Source of the DNA: Pocillopora verrucosa | Taxonomy: Eukaryota > Cnidaria > Anthozoa > Scleractinia > Pocilloporidae | DNA: 64,000 bases | Assembly (NCBI RefSeq): GCF_036669915.1 | Contig: NC_089318.1 | Coordinates: forward strand, 21,999,558-22,063,557 | Reading direction: 5' to 3' | Part shown: positions 46,661-57,644 of the stretch, piece by piece | Position numbering within the stretch: position 1 is the first letter of the stretch | How the letters are laid out: the number at the start of each line of letters is the position of its first letter | Translations under genes and position numbers: made by a program | Notes under the pieces: generated by a model | Seen by the model: the letters and a program-made list of their open reading frames with translations, nothing else | Databases searched by the model: none | What the model was told of the DNA's origin: nothing

Positions 46661-46904
46661 CAACACTGATGATAACAACAACAAAAACATCGACAATAGC
46701 AGTAATGATAATTATAGAAACAACAATACTAATAATTGACTCGACTGTAAGAGGAAAACGGAAGCCAAATGTTGGTCCTCTACATTACATTAAAGAATTG
46801 TGAAATTAATATAAAATAAAGATATTGCTTGTAAGACCTCTTAGTACCGTCTGTTTAGCTTGCAGTCTACTGTTTGGATTTCACCTTACGGTCCTTCTAC
46901 TACA

Positions 46905-47005
46905 CTCCTTCACAGCCGTTCCTAGACTCGTCACGCAACTTTCCTCCCAAAGAAGGGAAGGAACGTTGCGTGACTGAAAAGAGTACAAGAACTGCTGTGA
47001 AGGAG
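46905..47005. repeat. Long hairpin in SELENON 3'UTR
   Basis: The outer stem ctccttcacagc (46905-46916) pairs with 46994-47005. The inner stem gtcacgcaac (46930-46939) pairs with 46965-46974. It lacks the SECIS quartet. The gtcacgcaac motif recurs elsewhere, so it is probably a MITE remnant. Confidence 0.7.
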
Positions 47006-47278
47006 AATACTCTTATACAGGCGCGGCCGCCTAGTACACAATCAGCAGCTACTTATGGAAAAAAGTTATTGAAACTCCTGAAATGGTAGGGAAAGTTAGA
47101 AAGAGAACACCCTAGCTGTACTTTGAACGAATTCTTACGATTTGAGAACTGAATCTTGCTATTAGTTAAGATATTGTGTAAAAAAAAAGTATCAAAATAT
47201 GCGAAGAAATTTGTCTACATGAAACGATGTAGCTTTTTTACGATAGTCAGTCGTTCACTTGTTAATTTTTTTCTTAAG

Positions 47279-50200
47279 CTAGAGTTCGTTGAATTTCTTG
47301 GCTCCAGTGATACCTTCTTCCAGAAACTTGTAGTAAATATGCGACAGTAGATCATCAAATCCTGATGGAAGTCTGAGGAAAAACAAATGAAAATCAAGGA
47401 CTTCTAGTTCTTGGTACAACCTCCTCTTTCAATGTGGCTTAATACAGGATTACGCTTCTTTACGTCGTGATTAGATCATCCATGAAAAAGGGTGCAATAT
47501 TATGTAATTTGGACGAAAATTACCCTTGTGAGTTTCTCAGGAGTCAAGTAATGAATTCAACAAAAAAGCCCGTTATCTTACATTTCTTCGCCTGATTGCC
47601 TCTCCATTAAATCATTTGCGTTCATTTTTGACACAACCGTTCCGTTTGGAAGAGAGACCACTGACATCACGGGAAACCTGCAAAGAAAATTTCGTGAGAA
47701 ACCGTCGTGTATGTCTGGTATAATAATGTCTACTTCGAACGCGCGTGAGACCCTCCATAAACATTTCCCAATAAACAATAACAATAACTTCATACTTACC
47801 TTAAGAGAGGTGTAAACAAAGAGACTTACCCCCCCTCCCCCTCCAACCCTCCCATATTGGTCTTGTTTTCGCGAGGTCATTTCTCGTTCTCGAGCAGAGA
47901 TATATCTCAGTGATATTAAAAAATTGGTTCATGTTTAACGTGCGTATATAGAGTTATGGAGTCACGCGGGAAGTTTGGAGAGCACGAGAGAGACTTGATA
48001 GTTGCTCTCGGCGGCACCACGAGAAACTCTAGCTTCAGCGACAACAACAACAACAACAACAGAAAAGGAAGCTAAGAAATAATTATTGCAAGTTCACTGA
48101 GTTCAGGGCACAGAAGTCTGATTGCAGGCGCGCGTTCTGATATGAAGGTAATGCCAAAGGTTTCGATTTTTATTAAAAAACTTAGTTATCACCACGTGCT
48201 TCCACATAAGATCAAGAGAGCAAGTTCTGCTAAAACGTATCTCAAATAGCACTACAGTGCACCATCTTGCCAGATGGCGTTTCTAAAATTTATATATATA
48301 TATATTTTTTTTTTTACCAAAACAGAAAAAAAACAACACCGACACACAAAAGGTCGGTCAGAAGAGGGGAAACAAAACATGTAATGGGAATGGCTTGGAA
48401 AATGTTTGTGGGTTACAAGAAGGAGCGAAGCTTTAGTAAGATATGCAGTTTGTTAGTTTTATCTCCTCTTGCTAATTTATAGATGCACTATACAGCTGTA
48501 TCTTAGGTATAAAGTGTCCTCACACAAACCTTTTCGGTTTCAGTGAGGTGGGCAATGACGGGAAGCAAACGAGTTCATTTCCAAAGTAAGTATTACGCCC
48601 TGGGGAGTATATTAAATTATTTGAGAAAGCTTTTCGTTCTGTGGTGAACGGAAAAGTCCTAATACATAACAACGGGCATAATCCGATTCCTATGAACTCA
48701 AAATGTTTTTTAAAACTCTTAGATTGACCAATGAATGTATTGAGTAACAGTTTCAGCCTACTTGTAAATATCTAGATGTGCCTGGGCTGCTTTAGTCACC
48801 TCCAAGTTGGTCCCATTTGCTGCTATATCCTGTGAATACGATGAGTGAAGAATCTTAGAACTTCCTTATAGAAATATTCAAATTAAAAAAAAAAAACAAA
48901 AAACAAGTGAAGAAGTTTATACATTACGCAGAAGCAGAAGGAAGGCTTCCTTTTGCTTTAAGGAAGAAAAAGCAAAAAACAGCCAATGAACTGATGGAAC
49001 GACGAAACTGCGAACAGACAAGCGAGCAGCAGTACATATTCTAGAAACAATATGCCTTTTTAGTTACAAACCTTTAGCTCTGCAACAAGTGTCCAGCTGC
49101 TGATAAATTTCTTCTTCAACATGTGGACCACGGGCGGGCTCTCCAACGGACCTTCTCGGAGAGTCCGCCCCGAACCTGTGAATTCAAGGCAAATCAATCT
49201 TCTAAGGTCGCGCTTTAATTGATAAACGTGAACCAATTCACACAAATCACTGCACTCTTTCCAACATTGAATAACTCTTGTCAAATCTCGCTAACTTTCG
49301 TTGTTTATCGTCGACTAGCATTAACTCTCGTCGACAAAAAAAAAGGGTGATTGGTATAACAAGCGACCTGACGTTCTATTTTCTTCTCGCATAACATGAA
49401 GCACACTCCGTTGAGCCTGGGGGAGGGGGGCGAGGGGATACGGGAGGGGGGGGGGTGGGAGGGAACTGCGTAACCAAACCAAACAAATCACAACGGCCAG
49501 TCGGAAAGACGGACACTGATACAAGCGATCATAAGACAACGCACGTTAAGAACCTCTGTCTTAAGGTATTTAACTGAGTAACTACAAAAAAGTCTTAGTG
49601 AAACATTGGATAGGATTAAAGATTATACCTCAGCATGATTGGTCGTCTAAGGCTCCCCAGAGCAGAATATGATGAACCAATTTTTTTTCTTCTTTGGCCC
49701 TATTGAGTGCATCTTCAAAGGACACGTAGGGAACCTGAAATGTAGATCAAGGAGATCAGCTTTGAATTTTGGAAGCCGAGTGGTCCGTTAGAGCCTCCTT
49801 TTACCTTTAATCACTTCAACAAAGCCATGAGCTAGTAAGTGCACTTTTCGATAGAGCGTCACATAACTAAAACCATAGTAATCATAAAAGTCGCCAATTT
49901 GCACGAAGGGTATTCATCTCAAAAATCCAATGAAAACTCGACGTAAAAACAAACAATTTGCCAGATGCGCAGGATAACGCGAGTTTTCAAGTTGCGATTG
50001 GTTTTAGTTTTAAATCTGATTGGTCGAGAAAGTGGCGCGAGTTTTCTGAGTAGAAGATCATTTGGGATTGCTTTGGTTTTGGATTACCTCGCTGTGCGAT
50101 TGATTCAGAAAACTCGCGCCACTTTCTCAACCAGTCAGATTCAAAGCTAAACTGACCAATCACGACTTGATAACTCGCGTTTTTCCGCGCATCAGTCAAA

Positions 50201-53200
50201 TGGTTTTGTTATTACTTCTCGCCTTATCATTTGAATGCTCTTGAAGCATTTTTCTGAAAATGTATGGTGTTGCATTTATCCATTTGCTTATTTACTTAGT
50301 TATTCAGTTAATAGTTTGTCAATTTTAATGACCCAGCAACTAAACCTTGACAGTTGAGTTTATACATGCAGTTTACCTCTTTAAAAGAATAGAACGCATC
50401 TTCAAGCGCTTTGTAAGCCTTGTCAAATGAAATCTCTTTGTCCCACTTGATAGTCTTGCTGGTGGATTCTACTTCTTCATCAGTTTTTTGTTGACCAGGC
50501 AGAATCGAAGGCATGACACTGTTAAGCTCCATTTGGGGTAGAAACCCTGAGGAAAAAAAACATTTATACTTAGAAGTTGTGAATCTGTATTAGGAGATAG
50601 CATAAATATTTCAATTGAGAGCGGGAAAACCACAACTGCCAATCAGGCTGAAGAAAAAAAAATAACATAGGAATCAATGAACCCTCACAGTGAAAACAAG
50701 CAAACTGTCTAAATAAGGTGTGGGAAAAGGTAAGGTATCAAATCGTAATTTGTTTTGAGTGGTCTTACATCTCAAAAATTAAGAGGATCATGCAACTTTT
50801 GTTATGTAAAACTTATCGTGATCTTGAATTATTCCTGATTGTCACAGTAAATTGAAACGGAAGGAGAAGCGTATCTAGAGTAATACTTGCTAACCTTTCA
50901 TTTTTTCAATAAGTTTTAGGACTATGAAAAGTTCTACTAACCAATGTCTACTTCCATGTCTCCAGGCCCCCCACTGCTCTCATAACTTGTGTCTACATTG
51001 CGAAAGAAATACAGTAAAAACCCGCGTTTAAGAACCTCAGGTTTTTTCAAGTTAGCCTCTAAAGGTTTTATATAAATGGTGTTTACTGGGAAATTAGGCT
51101 ACCTGGGTTCTTAATCAAGTTCTTAATTTTTGATTTTGCTTTTTTTGTAGACAAAACAACTTTTATTGGTGGGTGTAGTTGTGATACTCCGCTATATGCC
51201 AGCCTCATAGTGTCCTTCTTATATGGTTAACTTATACACACAGTCGGATGTGTTGCACAGCTATGGATGTATTGACAGAACAGTATCGTGGTCTTACGAC
51301 ACTGCCGTTGTTCTAGCTAGTTTTTGAAACCTTTTTTGTAACGCATGCGGTATACAGTATCAAATTTGAAAAACTCTAAATTCTAAAACAAAGAACCTGT
51401 ATTTAGATTTTAGCCAAGAATGGTTCTTATAATTATAAGATAGGTGCTTAGCTGGGAAATTTCAGCCCAACAGGTTCTCAAATTTTAGGTTCTTATACGC
51501 GAGTTTTTTTCTGTATTACGAGGAAACAAGCTCTGTCAACTGACTGAAATACCCTTCCCTCGGCCAGTTCCTGATGTATTTCTCATAAGTAAATAATAAA
51601 TAGACTGCACTTTCTATTAATTCACCGGCGTAATCACCCATGCACTTGGGATGTTGGGAAAACAAGAGAAAAGTTTGTACATCACTAGCCATAGGTTTAC
51701 AAACTTTTCCAGTTTTTGATTGATCAGAGCGCTCGTAATTTCTCCGTTATTGTATGGGTGGTTTTGGTTATTCAAGTGCTGCGTAAGAAAAGTGAAAACT
51801 CGGAGTGGTGTTCAATAACAACGTACGTTAAGTGAAATGTACCTAAATAACTAGGGATCTGTTATATGTTTGGCCTCTAAATATATCTTATTAGACGTTT
51901 TGGTGTGTAGTATCGCTAAGTATTTTTACGAGTTGTGCCGTATTTTACAATACAAACAACAAGTTAAGATACTTAGCGATACTACACACCAAAACGTCTA
52001 ATAGGTTATCTAGCACCCCATTGCTATTTTTTTTCCGCTAAGTCTTTCTGCTCATTTCTTATAAGGCGGGAAAAGCAAGGCGGACAGAGAAGCGTAGCGC
52101 GTGCAGCCGACTGGTTAAACAGGTTTTTTTACAGTACAAAATAACCAACCGTCCAAATAACCGTACAATATCGCGGGATATTTGTGCTCTATTCGCGCGT
52201 TATTTGTACTCTACTTTGTGCAGTTGGATTCGATTGTTTGTGTATTGAGCATTTCAGTTCTACCTGTGTCCCCTTCCGCTACAGTGGAGACAAGCCATTC
52301 CATATCTAAAATGGACAAGAGAAAGCACATTTTTAAAGTCATACAATTCTTGTAGGAAAGAACTAAACAAGTTAAAACATGGAAACAATTCACTTGAACT
52401 ATAATAGTTATAGTAATAAGCTACATCGATTTCAGAATAAAAAAAACCTGATGTTTTGATGTGTAAACTATATTAATAGTAATAATAGTTCCCTAACCAA
52501 ATTAAAGGCCTTGGGCATTTCACTTGGTGAATATATTTTGTATATTTATTTCACTATCTTATAGTCAATGAGTAAATAAATCACTGCAGTGAGACTGCGT
52601 TTCCGTCGCTCCTGGTTTTTTGCATGGTTTGGCTCCAGTTCTCGATCATATTGTTAGCTCTCAAAAACGGGCTGTAAATGAAGTAACAATTTAAGAGGCT
52701 AGGAAGAGTCGAACCTCGGACGACCATGCAAAGAATCCTAGCTCTGTCGCCGACTGAAGTAATGCGTCACAGATACCAGTTTGGCACTCAGATGTTTAGG
52801 GCAAGTCAAATTCAAGTGGATTCTTGGAGTCCCGTATTCAAAAGAAATTTCTCTTTTGTTGCGCAGCACTAGTGTGCTAATCTTCTACACTATTGGATTG
52901 TCAACTTAAAGGTGTCAATTACGTTATTAGGGGTGAAAACATGAGCGCTCTACAATGTACCCTAGTTTCTTTAATAATACTCACCCACGTTCAAACTTTT
53001 ATTATTAGGCACAGCCAAGTGAAAAGACTCTACATGAGTCCCATCTTTTTTTATCACAATATTACCCAAGAACTGAGCAGGAGTGAACCAAAATGGCAAT
53101 AAAGGAGGTTCATTCAGCTGAAACTCTGCATGTATCCTGGCAAAAGGAAAGTCAAAATGCCCTTCAAGCACTAAGTGACGAACGTGAACCATTACAAGTT

Positions 53201-56200
53201 CGCCCCAACCACCTTTGCAAGTCAGTCGTCCCCTTACGTAAAACGAGTTTTCCCCCACCTTTACCAGTTCGCCTTCAAATCATCCAACTTGGTCTAAGAG
53301 ATTAAAAACTACACTATCTAGAAAAAACCATTCAATGTATTCGATTACTCAGACTAAGGTGTCTTCCAAATTGCAATAAAACTTATGAATTAAGAGACAT
53401 CCTTGAGACTCTTCTTAGCGACCGGTTAATACGAAGTTTCCTTCTAATCCATTGATGAGTTATCACATGCTGAACTTCTGGCCTCTTAAAAGTATCTGCA
53501 GCCATTGTATTACAAATATCATTGGCTACTTGATTAAATGAACTATTTCAAGCCACATTTTTCTTACTCTCATTCTGCTTCTGATGATCACTCAATGGAA
53601 AATTGGCGTATTTCAGTTAGTAGTTTGTGGTTCAAAATCTCTTGTTGCTAAATCTAGCTCTGCTGAGCAAGAGTATACTATTGGTTTAAAACCTCTTTAT
53701 AGTCTAATTCAGTGGTGCTTTGCAAGATCAGCTCTTGCAGTTGCATAGGGCTATTGAGTATAAAAAATTGCTTTCTGTTAAAGTTAATAATGAATCATAA
53801 TGGCTTTTAGAGGTTGTTTACTTGACATGCAACCCAGCTGGACAATTGGATTTCTCATATAAACATATTAAAACACAAAAAAGTGAAAACCTGAAAACAA
53901 TGTCCAAGTAGTCCTTGCTCTCTGCTCGGACACAGGCAACTGTTCCTTGTGGACCAAACCTGGTCAGCAAAAATGGCCGTGGATGGAACATACTCAACAG
54001 TTTGTACAATATGGCTAGTCTCCCTTTTACAGGGGTGGGGTAGTGTCTATTGCTGGTCAAACCTGGACCTGCGCATTTAAATTCATTTATGACTATGAGC
54101 ATTGGACAGCAGGGTAATGAAGTTACAATTTAAAAAATACCAGCAACAATTTGTGACAGCATTGGGGCGGGATTAAGGGAAGAGGAAAGAGGGATGGACA
54201 ATAGAAGGCAGAGTGCCTAGCTAATGTATGATCATTCTAAGTTGCCATTAATTTGGAGATCCAGAAATAATGCAGTTTTACAGAAATCACCGCAAGAAAA
54301 AAATTGCTTTTTTAGGTAAGCAATCTTAAACAATGAAGGAAAAAGGGGTAAAGCCTCAAAAAAAAATTGATTACGTCCATTAAACAGTAGTTAAAATAAA
54401 TCTTGTTACTTAAAATGGAAGGATTTTCCTTCATCTACCTCCATCACCTTTTTGAGATAAATACCACATTTATCAATTTATCAATTTTGTATATAAAAGT
54501 TAAAATAAAAATTGGCACACTGTACCATCTTTATCAATCCTGGACTCTACAATGTGCCATGGTTGGCCTAATGGTGGTTCAAGGACTGGGTAAGGTAGAA
54601 ATGCTCTAAATTCATCTACTGAGTATGTTGCCATGGGAACTGAAGAGGTGTTCCATGACTTCAGTCCCTGCATTTGAATTTCATTTCCCTAGGAAAAAAA
54701 AACCACACAAGTTTATAACTTACAACTTCAACAGACCACTTTGTTGTAATTTACAGGGGCAAAGTCAGATCCCTTGATTCAACAAATAAAGATAAGCACA
54801 ATCTCTTTTTAACTAGACTATGAGAAGTCCCTCCTGTTCTCCCAATTCTGTCATGCAATTTAAATAGAAAAATCCGCGAACAAAAAAACTGATGTTAGCA
54901 CACTGCATGGAACTCTGGGTGAGGCACATGTTTGGTGCTGACATCAATTTTTTGTGTGTCTCAATCCCTGAGTTCTGTGCAGCCTGCTAACATCAATTTT
55001 TTTAAAATTTTTTTCCTTGATTGACAGACTTCACTGAAAAAGAAGGGACTGCTTGTTGTCTAACTTTCAAGTTTCAGTATAATTCAATTTAAACATACAA
55101 GTACGCCAATATATGACTTAGTTGGAAATTCAAAAGGTCAAAAGTATTACCCAAAGTAAATTTTGTATAAATCTGTTCATGTGTAACAGATATTTCTAAA
55201 TGGTTTTATTAAAATATTAAGCAAATTCAAAATGAAAAAAAATCTTATTTACTAGACTCAGTAACTACAGTATGTAGTAAATTTTTTACATGAATATGGT
55301 AGATTTTGTTATTCTTGTCCAAGATGCATGGCTTACTTAACTCACATCAAAATTAATACTCACATCAAACCCTGAAGAATGATCATCAGAATACTTGGTC
55401 ATTGATGTGAGCACCAGCGAAGTAAAATTACTTATTACGATCAACTGTTCTATTGCAGCCATGTGAGTCACATCTGGTGCAGAAGTATCACTACTGCTGT
55501 CAGCTACTTTCATTTGATGAGGTCCTTCAGCAGCTGGTGCCTGAGTTAAAAACATCAGATGTTACCTTTTGACCCCTTGGAGTGACTCAATGGATAATTC
55601 TGTTCTGCTTTCGGCATTTGGGTTAGTTATATATATATGGATGTATTTCATTTTGGTTTTTTAATAATTAATTAAGTTAAGGTCTCAGGAGTGTCTTGTG
55701 ATTCAACAACATTAACATTCCAGGCCATGCAGTGAGATCACTTATAGGCCCAAAAATATATTAAAAGGCACGTATAATTTAAGCTTCTTGGTTCACCTAG
55801 TAGTTGCTGAAGAAATAGCCTTTAGAGCAGAGCTGTTAAAAGTTGATGATGTAGCTTATCTTTTTGCGACTAGCATTAAATTTCTTGCCAATTCCTCCTC
55901 AAACTCCAACACAAGATTAAGACAAACATTACTCCAGCTGAAGTATATCAAACTCTTTGAAAGCATACTTTTTAACCCTCGACCCAACCTAACTCAAATT
56001 TTTTGATGCAAAAACTAAATTACATCTTCAGCCAATTCTGGCATATCAAGGAGACCATCCATTAGTTTTCATCACAGGATTCAAAATAAATGTTGTTCCT
56101 TAAATTTTCATCCACAACACCACGTCTTACACTCAGGTTTTACATCTCACCACTTTGCTTGTGAATTCAAGCTGAATTTTTGTTAAGCCAAAATGATTCA

Positions 56201-57362
56201 AAAGAATAGCAACAGTTGCAACCAATATTGTAATAAAAGCATTTAGTGTCAAACACTTCATTCTGTTGTTGAGAGTTCAAGGATTGTTAGGGTTTTCCTC
56301 AGCTTATTTTGCCGCATCTTTCCTTTTTATACTCATTTTTTTTGTTCTTTTAGATACAACCAGCATTGCTGCAGTGTCACTCTACACAACTGAGCTGATA
56401 TAGCGAAAAAAAAATTGTTTACAACATTCAAGGAACTACGGATTTTTTTCCGCTATAGTAACTGTCATAGTTGTTAAGGTATAATTAATATTCTCGTAAC
56501 ATTTGTGAGGCTTGTTTGTTAAGCACTAACCACGTTTATTTCAAACTTCAAAGTTCAAGGTCTTTTAAGGATTTACTATGTTTTTCCATTTGACCCTTAA
56601 ATGCTTAGGATCTGAAAAGCACAGTGAAATCCAGAGGGGTAAGGAGAGTTTTTCATGCAGCACTTTCCTCATTCTAATGTTCAATTAGTGCACGCCAATG
56701 ACTCATCAACATCCTTAGTCAGCGAGATCCCTAACACCTACACATAACAACGATTGAGCTTTAACCGCATGCGGCTTTTACTAGTAGACTTAGAGTGAGG
56801 ATAAGAGGTAGGAAAAGCAACAGAGAAGTTGACGATGAAGCTGTGAAGGCCGAAGAAGTAATGATCAAATATTTTTAAACTGCAGAGCCTGTTAAACCTT
56901 CAGCTAAGCATGATTTTCTTTTCAGTCCCCTCTCGTGTTCCCACACAAGATTGAGATCGTTCTGCGTGTATCCACAAATGAATTTCTACGAGTTTCAAAA
57001 AAAAAAATTAAAAAAATAACAACGCGATTACTTACTTTTCGACGCAAAATTCTGTTCGCAATTCGGATAAATTCCGACAAATCCAGAACCCCATCCAAGT
57101 TTTCATCGAATGTCACAAACAGGCTAAGCACTTCTTCATCAACGACATCAAATCTTACGCCGGCTTCACTGTTACCCTCTGTGTAAGAAAATTGGCGTTG
57201 AATTCGCATTATGACGAAGCGATCAACAAAAACAGCAACTATTGCCACCAAAAGTGTCGTGAAGGCAATCGTCATCTTCTTCGTTTTGTGACCGGAAGTG
57301 AAATCTTTAGAGCGATTTTCCACTGCAGCCGTGGCTGTGTATTCGCGGTTTTCGATCAACAT
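47279..57362 (-). CDS. SELENON: Selenoprotein N
   Basis: Thirteen exons (- strand): 57362-57036, 55540-55364, 54688-54526, 54068-53891, 53136-52985, 52305-52264, 50992-50942, 50546-50377, 49734-49629, 49175-49072, 48829-48762, 47677-47582, 47372-47279; 1728 nt, 575 residues counting UGA as Sec (human 556-590). A signal-anchor TM lies at about 31-52 and an EF-hand loop [12 protein letters not shown] at 86-97. Conserved blocks are [39 protein letters not shown] and [12 protein letters not shown]. The redox motif is SCUG with U455 encoded by TGA at 49632-49630, then SGRTLRE and SLPNGTVV. SelN is an ER membrane glycoprotein that senses luminal calcium through the EF-hand and activates SERCA by redox action. 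The upstream frame is open without an ATG before 57362, fixing the start. No second UGA is present. Confidence 0.95.
49630..49632 (-). other. SELENON: In-frame UGA selenocysteine codon
   Basis: In exon 9 the frame reads Asp-Asp-Gln-Ser-Cys-TGA-G, and the next exon continues -GT TCG GGG CGG (Gly-Ser-Gly-Arg). This reproduces the SCUGSGRT motif of SelN. The UGA lies one base before the exon-exon junction. Reading it as a stop would remove the conserved C-terminal 120 residues. Confidence 0.95.
49967..50190. repeat. Fold-back element
   Basis: The left arm (about 49974-50062, with aacgcgagttttcaa, gattggtc and agtggcgcgagttttctgag) is mirrored by the right arm (about 50107-50190, with cagaaaactcgcgccact, gaccaatc and ataactcgcgttttt). 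It is an imperfect palindrome of about 220 bp in intron 8 of SELENON. A partial similar end (ctcgcgtttctccgcgc) is at about 9815-9831. Confidence 0.7.
51012..51513. mobile_element. Tc1/mariner-pogo-like MITE
   Basis: 502 bp with inverted ends of about 27 bp (cagtaaaaacccgcgtttaa versus cagaaaaaaactcgcgtataa), each flanked by TA (51010-51011 and 51514-51515). No transposase ORF is present. It lies in intron 7 of SELENON. Confidence 0.75.
51889..52003. repeat. Perfect 35-bp inverted repeat
   Basis: 51889-51923 and 51969-52003 are exact reverse complements around a 45-bp loop. It lies in an intron of SELENON, near the MITE at 51012. It is a probable small fold-back transposon. Confidence 0.85.
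54885..55015. repeat. Imperfect fold-back repeat
   Basis: aaaaaactgatgttagca ... ggaactctgggtgagg is mirrored by ctcaatccctgagttc ... tgctaacatcaatttttt. It lies in an intron of SELENON. Confidence 0.65.
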
Positions 57363-57644
57363 CGCGTTCTTTCGAGTACAAGCACCATTGCTGCAACTTA
57401 ATGCAACAGCAGGGAAGTAGTGGAAGGACCACACCGGTTTCAAATTTCAAGGAACTACATGTTTAGTGTACTTTAAAACGCTGCACTAGCCTCGCTTAAG
57501 TCCGGTGTTGCTTTCGAACTAACAGCGCGCTCTTTTTGTTCTAATGATAATACACCCCTTTTGATTGGCTAGGTTTTACACTCTAGCCAATCACAATTAT
57601 CTTTAAAACAAAGGTTAATCTTGAGTCAATGATAGTTAGTAAAC
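57363..57644. promoter_or_regulatory. Divergent promoter, SELENON / C1orf198 homologue, with paired CCAAT boxes
   Basis: 282 bp between opposed start codons. It contains two CCAAT boxes in opposite orientation within an 11-bp inverted repeat: tgattggctag (57562-57572) and ctagccaatca (57583-57593). A YY1-like catggcggccatt overlaps the right-hand start codon. No TATA box is evident. NF-Y control of both genes is inferred. Confidence 0.6.

Larger units (their letters stand above)
46393..46835 (+). terminator. AP5M1 3'UTR with polyA signal at 46815-46820
   Basis: Non-coding sequence after the AP5M1 stop. The first canonical AATAAA on this strand is at 46815-46820. The segment is also the predicted distal 3'UTR of SELENON on the other strand. 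Confidence 0.5.

Noticed and set aside
46905..47005. Strong hairpin considered as the SECIS of SELENON
   Set aside because: It has no ATGA/GA quartet or apical AA in register on either strand. The structure at 46571-46660 fits much better.
52690..52755. tRNA-like segment on the - strand (gaggttcgactcttcc B-box-like)
   Set aside because: No convincing A box or cloverleaf. Left out as a feature.
56922..57443. Treating the 173-codon - strand ORF as a complete EF-hand protein
   Set aside because: It is exon 1 of SELENON read through its donor site at 57035/57036. The upstream part before 57362 lacks an ATG.
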